Shown: positions 23,451 through 35,524 of the stretch, piece after piece
Position numbering within the stretch: position 1 is the first letter of the stretch
How the letters are laid out: every line of letters begins with the position of its first letter
Assembly (NCBI GenBank): GCA_002914805.1
Contig: JXTB01000402.1
Span: 241,427-305,426 of the forward strand
Direction of reading: 5' to 3'
From: Parasponia andersonii
Taxonomy: Eukaryota > Streptophyta > Magnoliopsida > Rosales > Cannabaceae
Length of the DNA: 64,000 nucleotides
The notes under the pieces: generated by a model
Database searches by the model: none
Told to the model about the DNA's origin: nothing
Seen by the model: the letters and a program-made list of their open reading frames with translations, nothing else
Position numbers and translations under genes: made by a program

Positions 23451-24401
23451 TTGAAAATTTCCCTATTTGATGGGTAGAAATCAAGAGAAAAGTGTAGAAG
23501 ATGATGAAGTAGAATGACAGTTTAATACTTATTTCTTAAAACATGCTTATGTTTTAAAGTGTCATATTAGTCTAATACCTCTAAGTTATTTTAGTAATGT
23601 GGAACTTTTTATTTTAAATTAAAAAAAAATCTAAACCATGGTCATTGATAAACAATTCTTTTTTAGAAGTATTAATGAACAAGTTTTAATTAAGTGGCCT
23701 TAACAGAAAATAACTGGCTTTTAAGTCATCTTAAACAAATGTATATTTATTTAATAAGAAAATAATTTAGTCTCTGTGTCTATAACTGTTAATATATAAG
23801 GATTTATCAGTTACTCAGAAAATACCTGGATATATTAACTGAAATACAATAAATATAAACTAGATGAAAAAAAACTCTGATATACAGTTTTTTTTATCAA
23901 AGTTTTTTTTTAAAAAAAAAAAAAAAAGTATCAAAAACAGACCTCTAAAATTTTCCTTTAATAAATTTGATTTAGTTGACCAAATGGCCGAAAAAGGTAA
24001 ACTCTAAATCTATGAATTGACAACCTAAATCGAACAAACCGATTAATAAGTTGGTTTGATTTAGCAAATTTTTTACAACTCTAAAGAGAACCTAACCAAA
24101 CCAAACCATTTTCACCCGGACAATGTACTTATTTCCTCTTCACTTAATTACCTAAGGGTAATAATTTGCCTCAATATAATTGATTTTGATATATTTTAGT
24201 TCAAATTTGATATATTGATTTTGATATATTTTAGTTCAAATTTGATAAAAATTGTGTCATTTTAACTCCAAAACCAAGCAGACTTAATAGAAGTTTCCTC
24301 ACTTTATAATGAAATTTTTCATCAATTTTTTTCTTTCCAACGAGACTTAAATCAAATTGAGACTTTTGAAGTGAGACCAATAATAAGAAAGAAAATAGCA
24401 C
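23451..24401. other. AT-rich intergenic region with one short tandem repeat
   Basis: Contains a T/A palindromic tract near 23905-23930 and the 35-bp repeat at 24180-24247. No gene seen. Confidence 0.5.
24180..24247 (+). repeat. 35-bp tandem repeat, two copies
   Basis: TTGATTTTGATATATTTTAG starts at 24180 and again at 24215, followed by TTCAAATTTGATA in both units. Confidence 0.9.
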
Positions 24402-24535
24402 GAACTAGTAGCCCGTATGGAAAATACTTTTCTCATAGATGCTTAAGGTGTGGGATTCAAACCCCCCCTCCTCTCCCTTCCCTAATTAATTGTAACCTTT
24501 AAGTCCCCTAAAAATAATAATAATAATAATGGGAA
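24402..24535 (+). mobile_element. SINE-like element with tRNA-type A and B boxes and an (AAT)n tail
   Basis: An A-box-like TAGCCCGTATGG (24409-24420) and a B-box-like GATTCAAACCC (24454-24464) start 45 bp apart, the spacing found in tRNA genes. A pyrimidine-rich body and an (AAT)n tail at about 24511-24531 follow. Both boxes deviate from consensus. The tail could be a chance microsatellite. Confidence 0.4.
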
Positions 24536-26810
24536 GACAAGTTGTTGAGTTGAGTATCTGAACTCGGTAGTCAAACCATGGACAAGATATGAAAACAAGG
24601 TAGCATCAGGGTGCGAGCGGCTGGGAGAGGTTGGCAATAGGGTGGTGTGGCTGGGAGATTGAAACAGTTGGGTTGGTGTTTGGTGGGAAGTTTGTGCAAC
24701 GACAATGGTGGAGAGGGCTGCAGCAACTGTGGTTGGGATCGTAGGGTGGAGGCTGCAAGTTGGAGAAAGTGGATAATGGTGGTGGCTTGGAAGAACGATA
24801 GTAGCTTTAGGGAATTCTCTTTGCATTTCTTATGTTTATCACTATTGTTATTACTATATTTTAGGATTTTTAAAATTTTTTCCTCATGAATTATTAACTT
24901 TGTCTCACTTTACCCTTAAATTATAAAATATTGTATAAATAACCCATTAACCATAAAAATATGCAATTATATTCTAAGCGAAACATTTTTTTTTTCAAAT
25001 TTGAGATAATATGTACCAAAGTCAAGTCAATTACATTGAGGCAAAGTATTACACTTGACCAATGTGAGCGGACAAAGGGGTAGTTTGTACTTTTCGTTCA
25101 TATGACTTGCTGCATTGTCACGCATTGTCATGTTAGATGAAAAAAAAACGAGTATAAATCATATATAAACTAATACTTTTGTGCAGTGAAAGATTTGGAA
25201 TTCTGAAAATACCACGTGTCTAGAGCTCAGTCAAAATGTGCAATTGAAGAAGACGCAACTGAGTCTAAATTAAAAAAAAAAAATAGAAGGAGAAAAAAAA
25301 AAAAGACAGCCTATATTTACAAAGCCACCAATATTTTTTTAAAGGGGTAAATAGCGTTGTTGGCCCTTTAACATTTTTCCAGTGTTTTCAAACCTTTTCC
25401 TTTTTACATTAAAGTCGCTAATGCATGGTTTTCTTGGTACCATTATCATTAGTCTCATTTACTTTTTCATCTGAAAGGGCATTAAGAGGCCACGTTGTTA
25501 GCGAAAAAATTGGGCCACTGATCCTAACATGTCACATATTTGACAATTTGACCTCAAAGTTTTTGGCATGTGAGTCCCTGATGTATTATTTCTTTCTTGC
25601 TTTTTTGGTAAGATTTTTTTTTTCTTGCACCCACTTGTCTTTTCCTTAATTTTTTTTCATTACGAAACTTGAGTATACAATTACACACACCTACAATTAA
25701 ATTTGTAAGAATTTACCCTTAATAATCACAACCCAATCCATTGTAAAATAATTAGAATTTAGAACCAAAAAATTTCTCCACCGTCGTTCTACTTCCAAAC
25801 TTTTCTTGTTGGGTTGAAAATTCCATTTCTTAATGGAATAGTATAATGATGAGCTTTCATCATTCAAAGCATTATCTAGCATACAGGCAAGTTTATTGTC
25901 CTCTTTTCCTCTAATTTATTCATGGTGCGTATTCTCTTTCAAATCTAGTGGGAAAAAGAGAAGGAAATATCACAGAAAGGAGTGTAAGATTCGATAAGCC
26001 ATAGGCCATACTATTATCTGTACAAATTTGGAACAGAAGCTTTTCAACATTTTTTCGTGACATGGGGATTGTACAAATTTTGAAACAGAAGCTTTTTAAC
26101 TTTTTTTTTTTGGCGAAATGGGGATTTTAATAGGAATTTCTAAGCAGCTAGTAGAAATTTCTCATTCTAAAGAATATATATTCCCCTATTACAAGCTAAA
26201 TGTCATAAGCTTCGACCAGTGATGACAAATCACTGCCATTGTGTACACGGCATTCTTTGTTCCTTCAAAGTCACACGACTTTCTTATACGTAGCCTCCAT
26301 CAGTCTAACCATCTAGCAAAGCATTAATGATCCAGAAGTTTAGATTCTCTATTTTTTATTTTTATTTACATATTTACTCTTTTATTTTTTTTATTTTGTT
26401 TTTAATTTTTTTGTGGTTCTTGGTTCATATTACTCGTTCAACCTAACGTTATTTCAGCAAAAATGTTAAAGGATTATTTTTAGTTGGGGTGGCTTTATGT
26501 CAAAGTGGTGAATCAAAATTGACAAGTAAATAATATTACTGAGGTGTACAAGGTGAAACTCATTTTAGGAATGACAAAGGTGCTTTATAATAAAAATACA
26601 ACTTTTTTATATTAGGGGTGCCTTTATGCTATTTAAGACGTAAATATAACCTCTAAAATTTTTTCTTAATGGTTACTATTAAATTACATTGGTTATTATT
26701 TTTTTTCAAGGGAAATTACATTGGTTATTGTTAAATTACATAGCCTAAGTTCTTTCTTCTTTCATAATAAAGGAGAGTTTTTTTGACTTCCTATATAGGA
26801 AAATTAATTA
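24536..26810. other. AT-rich intergenic region
   Basis: No convincing gene. Contains a G-rich stretch (24600-24790) with low-complexity open frames on both strands, a CCACGTGTC G-box-like word near 25213, and a short duplication at 26020-26125. Confidence 0.5.
26020..26125 (+). repeat. 51-bp tandem duplication
   Basis: GTACAAATTT(G/T) then GAACAGAAGCTTTT begins at 26020 and at 26071, each unit continuing into CATGGGGATT or AATGGGGATT. Confidence 0.8.
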
Positions 26811-26998
26811 TTTTTTTTAAAGTGAGACTTAACTAATAAGCTTTACTTATTACAAATTAAAGGAAAATACTTACTACTATTTAATTTTCAACCCACCTAA
26901 TTAGGGATAATAGGAAGTCACGCCTATTCTGGTGAAACCCGAACCTAAGACTGAGATCCTAAATAGTAGGAGTTTTTACTATTTGAGCCAACTCACTT
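26811..26998 (-). mobile_element. SINE-like element with tRNA-type boxes
   Basis: On the minus strand, TGGCTCAAATAGTA (26990-26977) resembles an A box and AGGTTCGGGTTTC (26946-26934) a B box, with about 45 bp between box starts as in tRNA. The body continues about 120 bp to an A-tract (T8 on the plus strand at 26811-26818). Size and order fit a plant tRNA-derived SINE. No clean target duplication was found. Confidence 0.5.
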
Positions 26999-27233
26999 CG
27001 TAAAAAAAATTATTAATCACTTTATTCAAATATAATTATGATATATATATATATATTTGCATTTTTAAGAAAATATGATAAATCTAGTCAGCTACGAGGG
27101 AAAGTAAACGACAAGTGCCCAGTGTGATTAAATAGTATAGGAACATTAAAGGAATAATTAATAGGAAGATATCTAACATAAGATAAATTATAGCTATGTC
27201 AATTAAGCCAAACCCTCAATGCCTTGAATAGTA

Positions 27234-27782
27234 CAGGGTGGAGCTAGGCTCAACACACATTATTTGTGGGCTTGGGCTAAGGTCGGCCTAGGCTCAGCCC
27301 TGGCCCTAGGAGGGCCAACTTTAGCCCATCAAGGGCTTGGTCAACATTGGCTTATGGAGTGTTTGAACTAAACTTTTTATTATATTTTCTTAAATGCAAT
27401 GTTTTTGGTTAAAGTTTTTATTTATTTATTTTAAAAAAGTGACAAAAAGGTCTCAAATTTTTACAATAAATTTTTAAAGAATGTATTTTTCTAAAAATTA
27501 ATTAAGAAAAGATTAATTTTCTTAATTTTTTTTTTCAAATTAGGGTTGATCCTATTGGGCTTGAACAAGGCCAACCCTATAGCCCACCCGTCGTCTTATA
27601 AGGCCAAGGCTAGGATTAGGCCTAACATACTACTAAATGGGCTGACACTGTCCTGATCCTATACTACACAGGGCTGCCATAACACCTATAGAGCCTTCTT
27701 TCAAGTGGGTCAAACTAGCATGGTATGGCCTACTTGATACCTAGTTCCATGTAAAATTTTAGCCCAGCCCACTTGACACCTG
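27234..27782. mobile_element. Candidate hAT-like non-autonomous element, rich in GGCC/GGGC words
   Basis: A GC-rich island in AT-rich DNA. It starts CAGGGTGGAGCTAGGCTC and ends with the complement CAGGTGTCAAGTGGGCTGG. Words such as GGCCTAGG, GGGCTTG and AGGCC recur in both orientations. This resembles plant hAT-type elements that have subterminal repeats of that kind. No matching 8-bp target duplication was found, so the call is tentative. Confidence 0.3.
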
Positions 27783-27906
27783 GGTCTATAAAGAATTTTA
27801 TTGTTTAGGATTAAAAACCATGTCTAACAAAAATTCAAAATATGTACAATAATAAATTATGTAACATTAAATCTGTTATGACATTACTCTTAATTTAAGA
27901 TGTATA

Positions 27907-28356
27907 TGTTAGGATGAATATGGGATTACAAATACCAAACACAAACCCTAGATCATTCATGCAAAATTGATAGGTATAGATTCATTGAATATACCAGAGT
28001 CCATGATAGAAAGCTATAGTTAGGATAATGAACCGTAGGTGGAAGCGTTAGAAACTGACTGTGATTAAACACTCATATGGAACTCTCTGTAACTGATAGT
28101 AGGCCACAGAGAGAATAAGCATACATGAAATTATTGTGGGGACCATAATCCTAATATTCTATTTATATAGTCTCTTGTTAGGTATTCATTATAACTAACT
28201 GGGTGACTAATAAGGTATTCACATTTGTATCCATATCTAGTTGGATATCTTGGTTCAGCCTTATTAAATCACTTATTGGGTCTGCTTAAGAATAATATAG
28301 TCCAATACAATTGTTTAAAACATGTGGCTCAATATAGAAAATAGAATTTCCTAACA
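27907..28356. repeat. Solo LTR, 450 bp, with GTATA target duplication
   Basis: Starts TGTTAGGA and ends TCCTAACA, an 8-bp perfect inverted end pair. GTATA lies immediately on both sides (27902-27906 and 28357-28361). No partner LTR or internal region is adjacent. Size and ends fit a Ty1/copia LTR left by LTR-LTR recombination. The orientation is not determined. Confidence 0.8.
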
Positions 28357-28833
28357 GTATATTTCCCCACTTTTAATATGGTAAAGATATCCTAAAATTA
28401 TCCTACTAAATTTATCTAATTACAATTACTAGCTCTATGTATACATTGTGAACGCTGGGCAGGGTAGGGGATGGGATTCTCCCAATAGATGTAACTAAAA
28501 CATAATTGCAACAACTATAAATATAATAACGGTTCTTTATCAATCGAGACCATAATTTACTTTTCGTTTACAATTATTGATGTACATTAAACTTTGAGAT
28601 TGATTTGTCACCACTTTATTGCTTTAAGGAAAGAACTTGCTTTACAGAAGTTTGTTGACAAAACCCAGTCTTAAGAAGGATGTTTCTTTTGAGAGGGAAA
28701 GATGAGTTTATAATTCAGAAATATGAGCAAGGGTTGATTAAAGAATACGTGTGGATTAAGTCTTTAATTAAGAGTCACTTTATTGATAAAACCTAGTCCC
28801 GATCTTCACCAAACTTCTTGACGACATAACTAG

Positions 28834-29330
28834 TCATGGTTGTATATCAAGTTGAATTCTCGACCTCTTTGAATAAACTTATGGAGTACTGCTTGGTTGG
28901 TAAAGTGGTATTGGCCAACCCATTTTATATTATGCTTCTTTTAAAATGGGAAGTACACTATTCACTTTTCGCAATAGGTTTGAAATGGGACCAAGTAATT
29001 TCATGGTTGTTCACCAAGTTGAATTCTTAACCTCTTTGAATAAACTTATGCAGTGTTACTTGGTTGGTAAAGTGGTATTGGCAAACCCATTTTATATCAT
29101 GCTTCTTTTAAAATGGGAAGTACATTAATCACTTTTCGAGTCTGAAGTGGGACCAGGTAATTTCATGGTTGTTTACCAAGTTGAATTCTTAACCTCTTTG
29201 AATAAACTTATGCAGTGCTGCTTGGTTGGTAAAGTGGTATTAGCCAAGCCATTTAATATCATTCTCCTTTGAAAATAGGAAGTATACTATTCACTTTTCG
29301 TTGTAGGTCCGAAGTGGGAGCAGGTAATTT
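28834..29330 (+). repeat. ~165-bp tandem repeat, three copies
   Basis: TCATGGTTGT starts at 28834, 29001 and 29163 (periods 167 and 162). Each unit contains AAACTTATG(G/C)AGT, TTGGTTGGTAAAGTGG and ATGGGAAGTA. Copies differ by point changes and small indels. Short open frames exist within units but are not maintained as a protein. Confidence 0.9.
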
Positions 29331-29414
29331 CGTAGCACATTCTAATGATAGTTGGAATTTTTGTTGGCTAAAGGTGAGGTATTAGGACATCTGACCTCAA
29401 GTTCCTCAACACTA

Positions 29415-29800
29415 CCACTATATTTGGTAGAGAGACTAGAATGGTTGGAAAGCTCAAGAAGGAGAGGAAAGTGACAATCTTTCAAGTTATTTGGTAAAAA
29501 AGATGGAGAGTATAAAAGATGAATAGCATTTATTTATCAAATTACTATATTATCCATGATTTAATCATTTTATAATATTTTTTGGAGAGCATAAATTCCA
29601 TTGTAAATATAAAGATATGGACGAAGACAAATCCTTCAATTAGTGGAGGGACTTAGAATGGTGGGCTCGTGGGGATTTTCAACACCTCCACTTCTCCTTT
29701 CCCTTCCTCAATCCCTTTTGCCAAATAAGTAATTTTACCTCTCCTCCCATCCCTCTTCCTCCTCCTACAAATCTCTCCTATAAAACATAGCCTAAGAGTT
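29415..29800. mobile_element. MITE-like element with degenerate ~90-bp terminal inverted repeats
   Basis: The left end (CTATATTTGGTAGAGAGACT ... TTATTTGGTAAAAAAG) matches the reverse complement of the right end (CTATGTTTTATAGGAGAGA ... TTATTTGGCAAAAGGG) with many substitutions. The centre is AT-rich. This resembles hAT-type plant MITEs. The boundaries are approximate. Confidence 0.45.
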
Positions 29801-29806
29801 CAATTA

Positions 29807-29866
29807 AAAAAAAATACTATATTAGAGCCTAACAGTTCAATTAAAAAAAATACTATGTTAGATAAT
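29807..29866 (+). repeat. Short tandem duplication
   Basis: GTTCAATTAAAAAAAA followed by TACTAT(A/G)TTAGA occurs twice in tandem. Confidence 0.75.
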
Positions 29867-30197
29867 ATATGAGACAATAACTTTTATAGGGCTCCAATGT
29901 ATGGTGTATTTAGTTTAAATAAAAAAAAAGTGTTATCTAAGTTAAAAGCAGAAACTTGAAAACAAAGCTGTTAAGCCAAATAGAATGATCAGAAAACAAA
30001 AAGAAAAAAAATTTAAACGAGGAAATTCCTATAACTTAAGAAAAAATAGATGTCGTCTTTGCGAGAGTTTATACATCTTGATAGATTTATAACTTAGATA
30101 TTCACTTGCCTAGTGTAACTTTCGTATTATTTTAAATTAAATTATATTCCAACCTTTCTCAACCGATACCATACAAATAAGACCTTAAAGCAAGAAT

Positions 30198-31320
30198 TAG
30201 AGGTATCAAAATAGGCCAACACAGACATAACACTATTACGATACAACACAACACAACACAATTAATGATTACGCATGGAATAAGTACGACAAGATTCGTA
30301 AATATACTTAGGCTAATATGGCACATGCACGAGTATAAATACGGTATGCAGCATGACAGGTACGGTTAATAGGCACGATTAACAATGATAACTATTTTGT
30401 AAAACAAAATACTTATATTAGATTATGTAAGATTTTTCTTAGTATAATTTTTAATTTAAAAATGTAAAAAAAATCACAAAAATATTAAAATATTTTCTAG
30501 AAAATAAAAGTAAAAAGGAAAGTGAAAATTTGTTAATAAAAAATCCAAAAAACTTAATAAGTTTGGGTAAAGAGATCGATTAGAAAACAAATTAGAGTCA
30601 TGGGCAATAAAATCTATCTTGAACCACATGCAATATGAAAAGAGCATAAAAATAAATTTAAGATGAAAACAAAATTTAGAAGAAAAACTAAAAATATGGT
30701 TTAGGTATTTTAATATGGTTTAGGTAGTTGCCAATTTAGTTGGGAATTACTTATATTATAGAAGTTTAAATATTAATTTTTATTTCTCACATACTTTTGT
30801 AAATCATAATATTTTAATTTTGACTTATTTTTATACAAAAATATATTTCAATTTTACAAATAATTTTTCTTATATTACATAACAATAACAACTAATATTT
30901 TTACTATCACTTAGAAAAAAATATGTATAGATAATTTTGAAACAACTAAATTTAGGGGAGAAAAAGGAATAACGGACATGATAATAATCCAAGTTAAAAA
31001 AAAAAGAGGACGGAAGGGGAATATACTAGGCACGATATGCTCGATTATATGAAAAGAATGGGAACAATTGAGCACAATTAGGTATGATAATAGATAAACA
31101 TAATAACAAGCATCATTAAGTACAAAAAAATATAATATCGAATATGAGCATGGACATGACAAAAATAATATCGAACATGGACACAATTAGGCACGATAAC
31201 ATGCACAAATATGACACAAATAAAATATGATACAAGGCACGAATAGGTCGAGACTAAACATAAGTTGGTAGATACGGCATAACCTAGTTAACATCACTAG
31301 CAGTGCCAAGGGGAACTCTA
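30198..31320. mobile_element. Candidate hAT-like element with CACGA/GGCAC subterminal words
   Basis: Starts TAGAGGTATCAAAATAGG, followed by ACACAACACAACACAAC and many GGCACGA, CACGATA and GACAC words at both ends. Ends ...CAGTGCCAAGGGGAACTCTA. Plant hAT elements whose ends are built of CACGACACGA-type subterminal repeats look like this. Inverted ends match only over a few bases and there is no clear target duplication. The centre is AT-rich with no transposase. Confidence 0.3.
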
Positions 31321-31474
31321 TATTTTGCTTGGTGTTTAGGAGTGAACAACCAAAAAATACAAAATAAAATGAAATCAATAGCCTAACCAATCTAGATCAG
31401 CACGTTCTAACTTAATGTAGGAAAACCAAAAATGGATCAAGGAACCGAAACTAATGTCAAAAGTCTATTTGGTT

Positions 31475-33700
31475 AGTCTTTTGGTTTTGGGTTTTCTTTT
31501 ACTAAATTTGACTAAGAGAAAATAACATAGATAGGACTAACTTGGACCAAGATGAATTTTTTATACATTATTTTTAAATGAAATTTTTAGAAGTGTTAAG
31601 GATATCTTTACTTATGGTCATGAGCTTGTTATCTCAAGAATAGCTAACCAATAGGAGAGTGAATTGGGTTTTAAAATATTTTAAGAAACTATTCAATTAT
31701 TTAAAACCATAGACCACTATTTTGAAACTTTGAGGCTAAATGAACAATAATACCAAATATATAACAATAATACCAAGTCAATTAAATACAACAAATATCA
31801 AACACACAATCAAATAGTTTGTATTAATGTAAAAAGTGTAGTGATAGAAAAAATACAAACTCAGTTTTTACGAGTTTCGACAAACACGACGGTTTACCTA
31901 TTTCCCCGGCCCTCGGTAACTTGCTCTGAGCTTTCCACTATCGGATCAAGATTATGGGCTTGATCAACCCTTGTACAAATGGGGTAAATTCTTCTTAGGC
32001 ACACTCTAACCTTTGCAATAGTCTTGACTCCGCCTCTATCACGCCTAATTTCGGATTATTTAGACTTCAGTGACAACCTCACCTATACGGATTGTTTAGA
32101 CAATGGTGTCAACCCTACTAACTCACGGATTGTTTATGATTCCGGTGAAAACTTCATCTATACACGAGTTGTTTATGACTCTGGTACCAACCTAACCTCA
32201 ACTCAAATAGTTTTGAAGTAATCAAGAGTGAATACTCACTCACAAACTCTCCTCACAAAAATAATATATACAATTTTGGCTTAGGAGATTTGAGAACAAT
32301 GCACAATGAATACTCTAAAATTGGCTCAATATGATTTGAAAGTTAAAGTGAGTTTTTGTACTTAAAAACTGATTGAGTATCAATGTAGGTTTATATTCTC
32401 TCTTTTTAAGCCGTCAAACTCAGCCCTATTTAAAGTTGTCTTCAAAAACTAACTATTTTCGATCGTTATTGGCTGTCTGCCAAAAAANTCTACCTCTATC
32501 ACGCCTAATTTCAGATTATTTTGACTTCAGTGACAACCTCACCTATACGGATTGTTTAGACAATTGTGCCAACCCTACTAACTCACGGATTGTTTATGAC
32601 TTCGGTGAAAACTTCATCTATACACGAGTTATTTATGACTCTGGTACCAACCTAACCTCAACTCAAATAGTTTTGAAGTAATCAAGAGTGAATACTCACT
32701 CGCAAACTCTCCTCACAAAAATAATATATACAATTTTGGCTTAGGAGATTTGAGAACAATGCACAATGAATGCTCTAAGATTGGCTCAATATGATTTAAA
32801 AGTTAAAGTGAGTTTTTGTACTTAGAAACTGATTGAGTATCAATGTAGGTTCATATTCTCTCTTTTTAAGCCGTCAAACTCAGCCCTATTTAAAGTTGTC
32901 TTCAAAAACTAACTATTTTCGATCGTTATTGGCTGTCTGCCAAAAAAGTGGTCAACCATTTTTACTAGCCGTTGAAGTCTGATAGTGTCAATCAACTCCA
33001 ATGGTCAAATGGTCATATTGTAGTGGTCAACCATTTTAGGACCAGAAACCACCGATTGGTTTCTTTGATTCCTTTTTGGTTGATATTTTAATTCTCATTA
33101 TTTTCTAAATATTTTTATCACTAAGAATAAATTTTTTGATGGAATTTGGCTAGATTTAAAATGATATTTATTTTCAAATATCAAAAATAAAATAATCATT
33201 TTAACCTTAAGATAGTTTAAAAATTCTTTTGAAAGTATTTGAAAATTCTTTTGAAAGTATGAGCCAATACAAAGGGAATTTATATGCAATGAACTAAATT
33301 AAATACAAGACTAAGTATAAAATATACCCTATCTAAGAACGGTTTTATATTTTGATTTTCTATCTTCAAGCTTGATTCTAATAAGTCTAATATATATCCA
33401 TCTTCAAGTTTGATTCCTTGATTAACTTGAATTAGAACTTTTAAAGTTATTTCACTCCTAACTCAAGGTAAATCATTAGTACTAAATCACATATTTGATA
33501 TCTTCAAAATAAAAGAAAGTAAGATTAAAACCTCAATTTCTCAATAGAGCTTATTGACCATGAAATGTCTTGACATTCTTAAAAATGTTATTTTTAAAAG
33601 AATACATAAAATTCTATTTCGGTCCAAGTTAGTCCCACTCATGTCATTTTCTGCTATTAAACCTAAAACCTAAGTAGATAAATCTGATTGAACCTGATAA
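31475..33700. mobile_element. Long inverted-repeat element of unknown class, about 2.2 kb
   Basis: The segment around 31510-31640 (GGACTAACTTGGACC ... ATGGTCATGAGCTTG) is matched in inverted orientation by 33545-33670 (GGTCCAAGTTAGTCC ...), giving imperfect terminal inverted repeats of about 130-160 bp. The inside holds a 460-bp direct duplication. No transposase is recognised. Mutator-like or fold-back origin is possible. The outer boundaries are uncertain by tens of bases. Confidence 0.45.
32034..32947 (+). repeat. 460-bp direct tandem duplication with a single N at the junction
   Basis: CTCTATCACGCCTAATTTC at about 32034 recurs 460 bp later, and both copies run to GGCTGTCTGCCAAAAAA. They differ at only a few percent of positions. 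The one ambiguous base (32488) lies exactly where copy 1 passes into copy 2. Confidence 0.9.
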
Positions 33701-34337
33701 TCCTACTTATCAAATTGAACTTGATCAAAACCTAACACAAACTAAAGCTGATCGAAAACTAACTTCTTTTTTGTTTTTAGGGTGCATTTTTCCTTGTATT
33801 GTTGTACTCAAACTAAACTAATCAAAACCTAACATAATTGAAGTGTTGACTAATTTATAAATGTCAATATGAAATTTAAACCTAGAAAAACTCAAAACCC
33901 AACTTATGTGTATCCTTGAGCATTGTGGGCCTATTTGAAATTACTTTTAAAGGCTACTTAACTACATTAGATTTACAAGCGGTTAGGAAACAAATACGGG
34001 AGAGGGACATTTAATAAATTCTATTTTTGGTTAACAGATTTTAAACATACATATTATTTTAAGTAAAAATTTGAAAAATATGGTAATTGTTACTTTTATA
34101 AATTTTTGTTGTCATAATATATATATTTTATATAATATTATTTTACAACACACATAATTTATAATTTACTAAAAATTTACATACAATTTATTTTTTGACA
34201 GAACTTAGATACAACTTTTAAACAAAATAACAGTAACGTAATTTTAGATACAACTTTTAAACAAAATAACAGTAACGTAATTTTAATTAACCAGACACTT
34301 TGACACTTACAACTTTTTTCCCCCCTAATTAACCAAA
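33701..34337. other. AT-rich intergenic region
   Basis: No gene seen. Contains a 39-bp tandem duplication at 34205-34284. Confidence 0.5.
34205..34284 (+). repeat. 39-bp tandem duplication
   Basis: TTAGATACAACTTTTAAACA starts at 34205 and 34244, with identical continuation ATAACAGTAACGTAATTTT. Confidence 0.9.
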
Positions 34338-34807
34338 GGGCTATTTGGTATGAGATAATTTTTAGGTGAGAATGAATATTTCAATACATTCTCATATTTA
34401 GTACTATTTTAATACCTAGTAAAGTAATAATCTCGGGAATCAAATCTTCTTAAGTGAAGTCATCTTAAAGTTACCAAAACACGTGAATTTTAAATGACCC
34501 ACCATCTAAAATTCATCCTAAAAAACAAAACAAAAAAATATGACATCCTATGAATCATAATAAATTATTTTACTTTATACCAACAAATTTTATTATTTTA
34601 TTAGCAATTTAATTTTTAATTATTTTTTAATTTTAATTTAAGCACGTTTTTATGCACAATCAAACATAGCTATCTAACATCTTAGAAATCATAGACAAGA
34701 TTATTGTGTGCAACTAAATACAATTATTCTGAATATCAGACAATTATATTACAATCTGTAGTATTTTTATTAATCTGAAATTGAAATTATCTTATATCAA
34801 ATGGCTC
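34338..34807. mobile_element. Tourist-like (PIF/Harbinger) MITE
   Basis: The left end GGGCTATTTGGTATGAGATA (34338 onward) matches the complement of the right end, GGAGCCATTTGATATAAGAT (34807 downward). GG-N-(C/T)-x-TTTGGT ends are typical of Tourist MITEs. AAA abuts both ends, where a 3-bp target duplication is expected. 470 bp, AT-rich, no ORF. Confidence 0.55.
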
Positions 34808-35524
34808 CAAACGCTATCATTTATTTTTTTTTTCCCTCATGTTCTTGCTCATAATACAATACATGAATAATACAACACCTAATTTGTTTACTAAAACTTA
34901 GATCCAGCTTTTAAATTTCGTAATTTTAATTGACAAAATAATTACGCTTATATTTTTTTTTTCTAATCGACCAAACGCGATCAATCAAAACTTTTTTTTC
35001 TCCCTTCCTTGCTCTTCTTGCTCATAATATAATACATGCATACAAAACTGACTCCGTCTGGCTCCAATTGAGCGTGTGATGATGCTATAGGCTATTTAGT
35101 AGGAAAGAGAAGTAACGTACGAAACAGTCATGAATGGAAGTAAAAGGAATCTTATTATATTATTATGTCTAATATGAAATTAACGAGTGTCAGAATTATG
35201 TCCGAAGTGATGATTTAGAACAATAACTTAATCAACTTTGTCCTAAAATCCTTCCGTTTTCATAAAGTATCTACTAATCGACTCACTCCTCTTTTGTCTT
35301 CCACTACTCTCTCCTACGAAACCACTCCTAGTATTTTTTATACCGAGTAAATTTTGTAATAGTCTTTTTTTGCACTATAGTCAATAAATGTTATACGTTG
35401 TGATTTTATACTGGCAGAACAGATCTCATACTTTCACAATAAAAGAATAAAAGAACAGATCTCATAATATCTAAATTTTTAACATTATGTTGCTACATCA
35501 TTTTCTGCAAATTTGAACTATAAA
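34808..35524. other. AT-rich intergenic region upstream of an assembly gap
   Basis: No coding sequence or repeat family recognised. Confidence 0.5.

Noticed and set aside
24482-24889. Open frames on both strands in a G-rich stretch
   Set aside because: Low-complexity Ser/Pro/His or Gly/Trp-rich composition, no domain, and no support from neighbours.
29351-29410. Possible B-box (GACCTCAAGTTCCTCAAC) after the 165-bp repeats
   Set aside because: It deviates too far from RGTTCRANNC and has no A box at the right distance.
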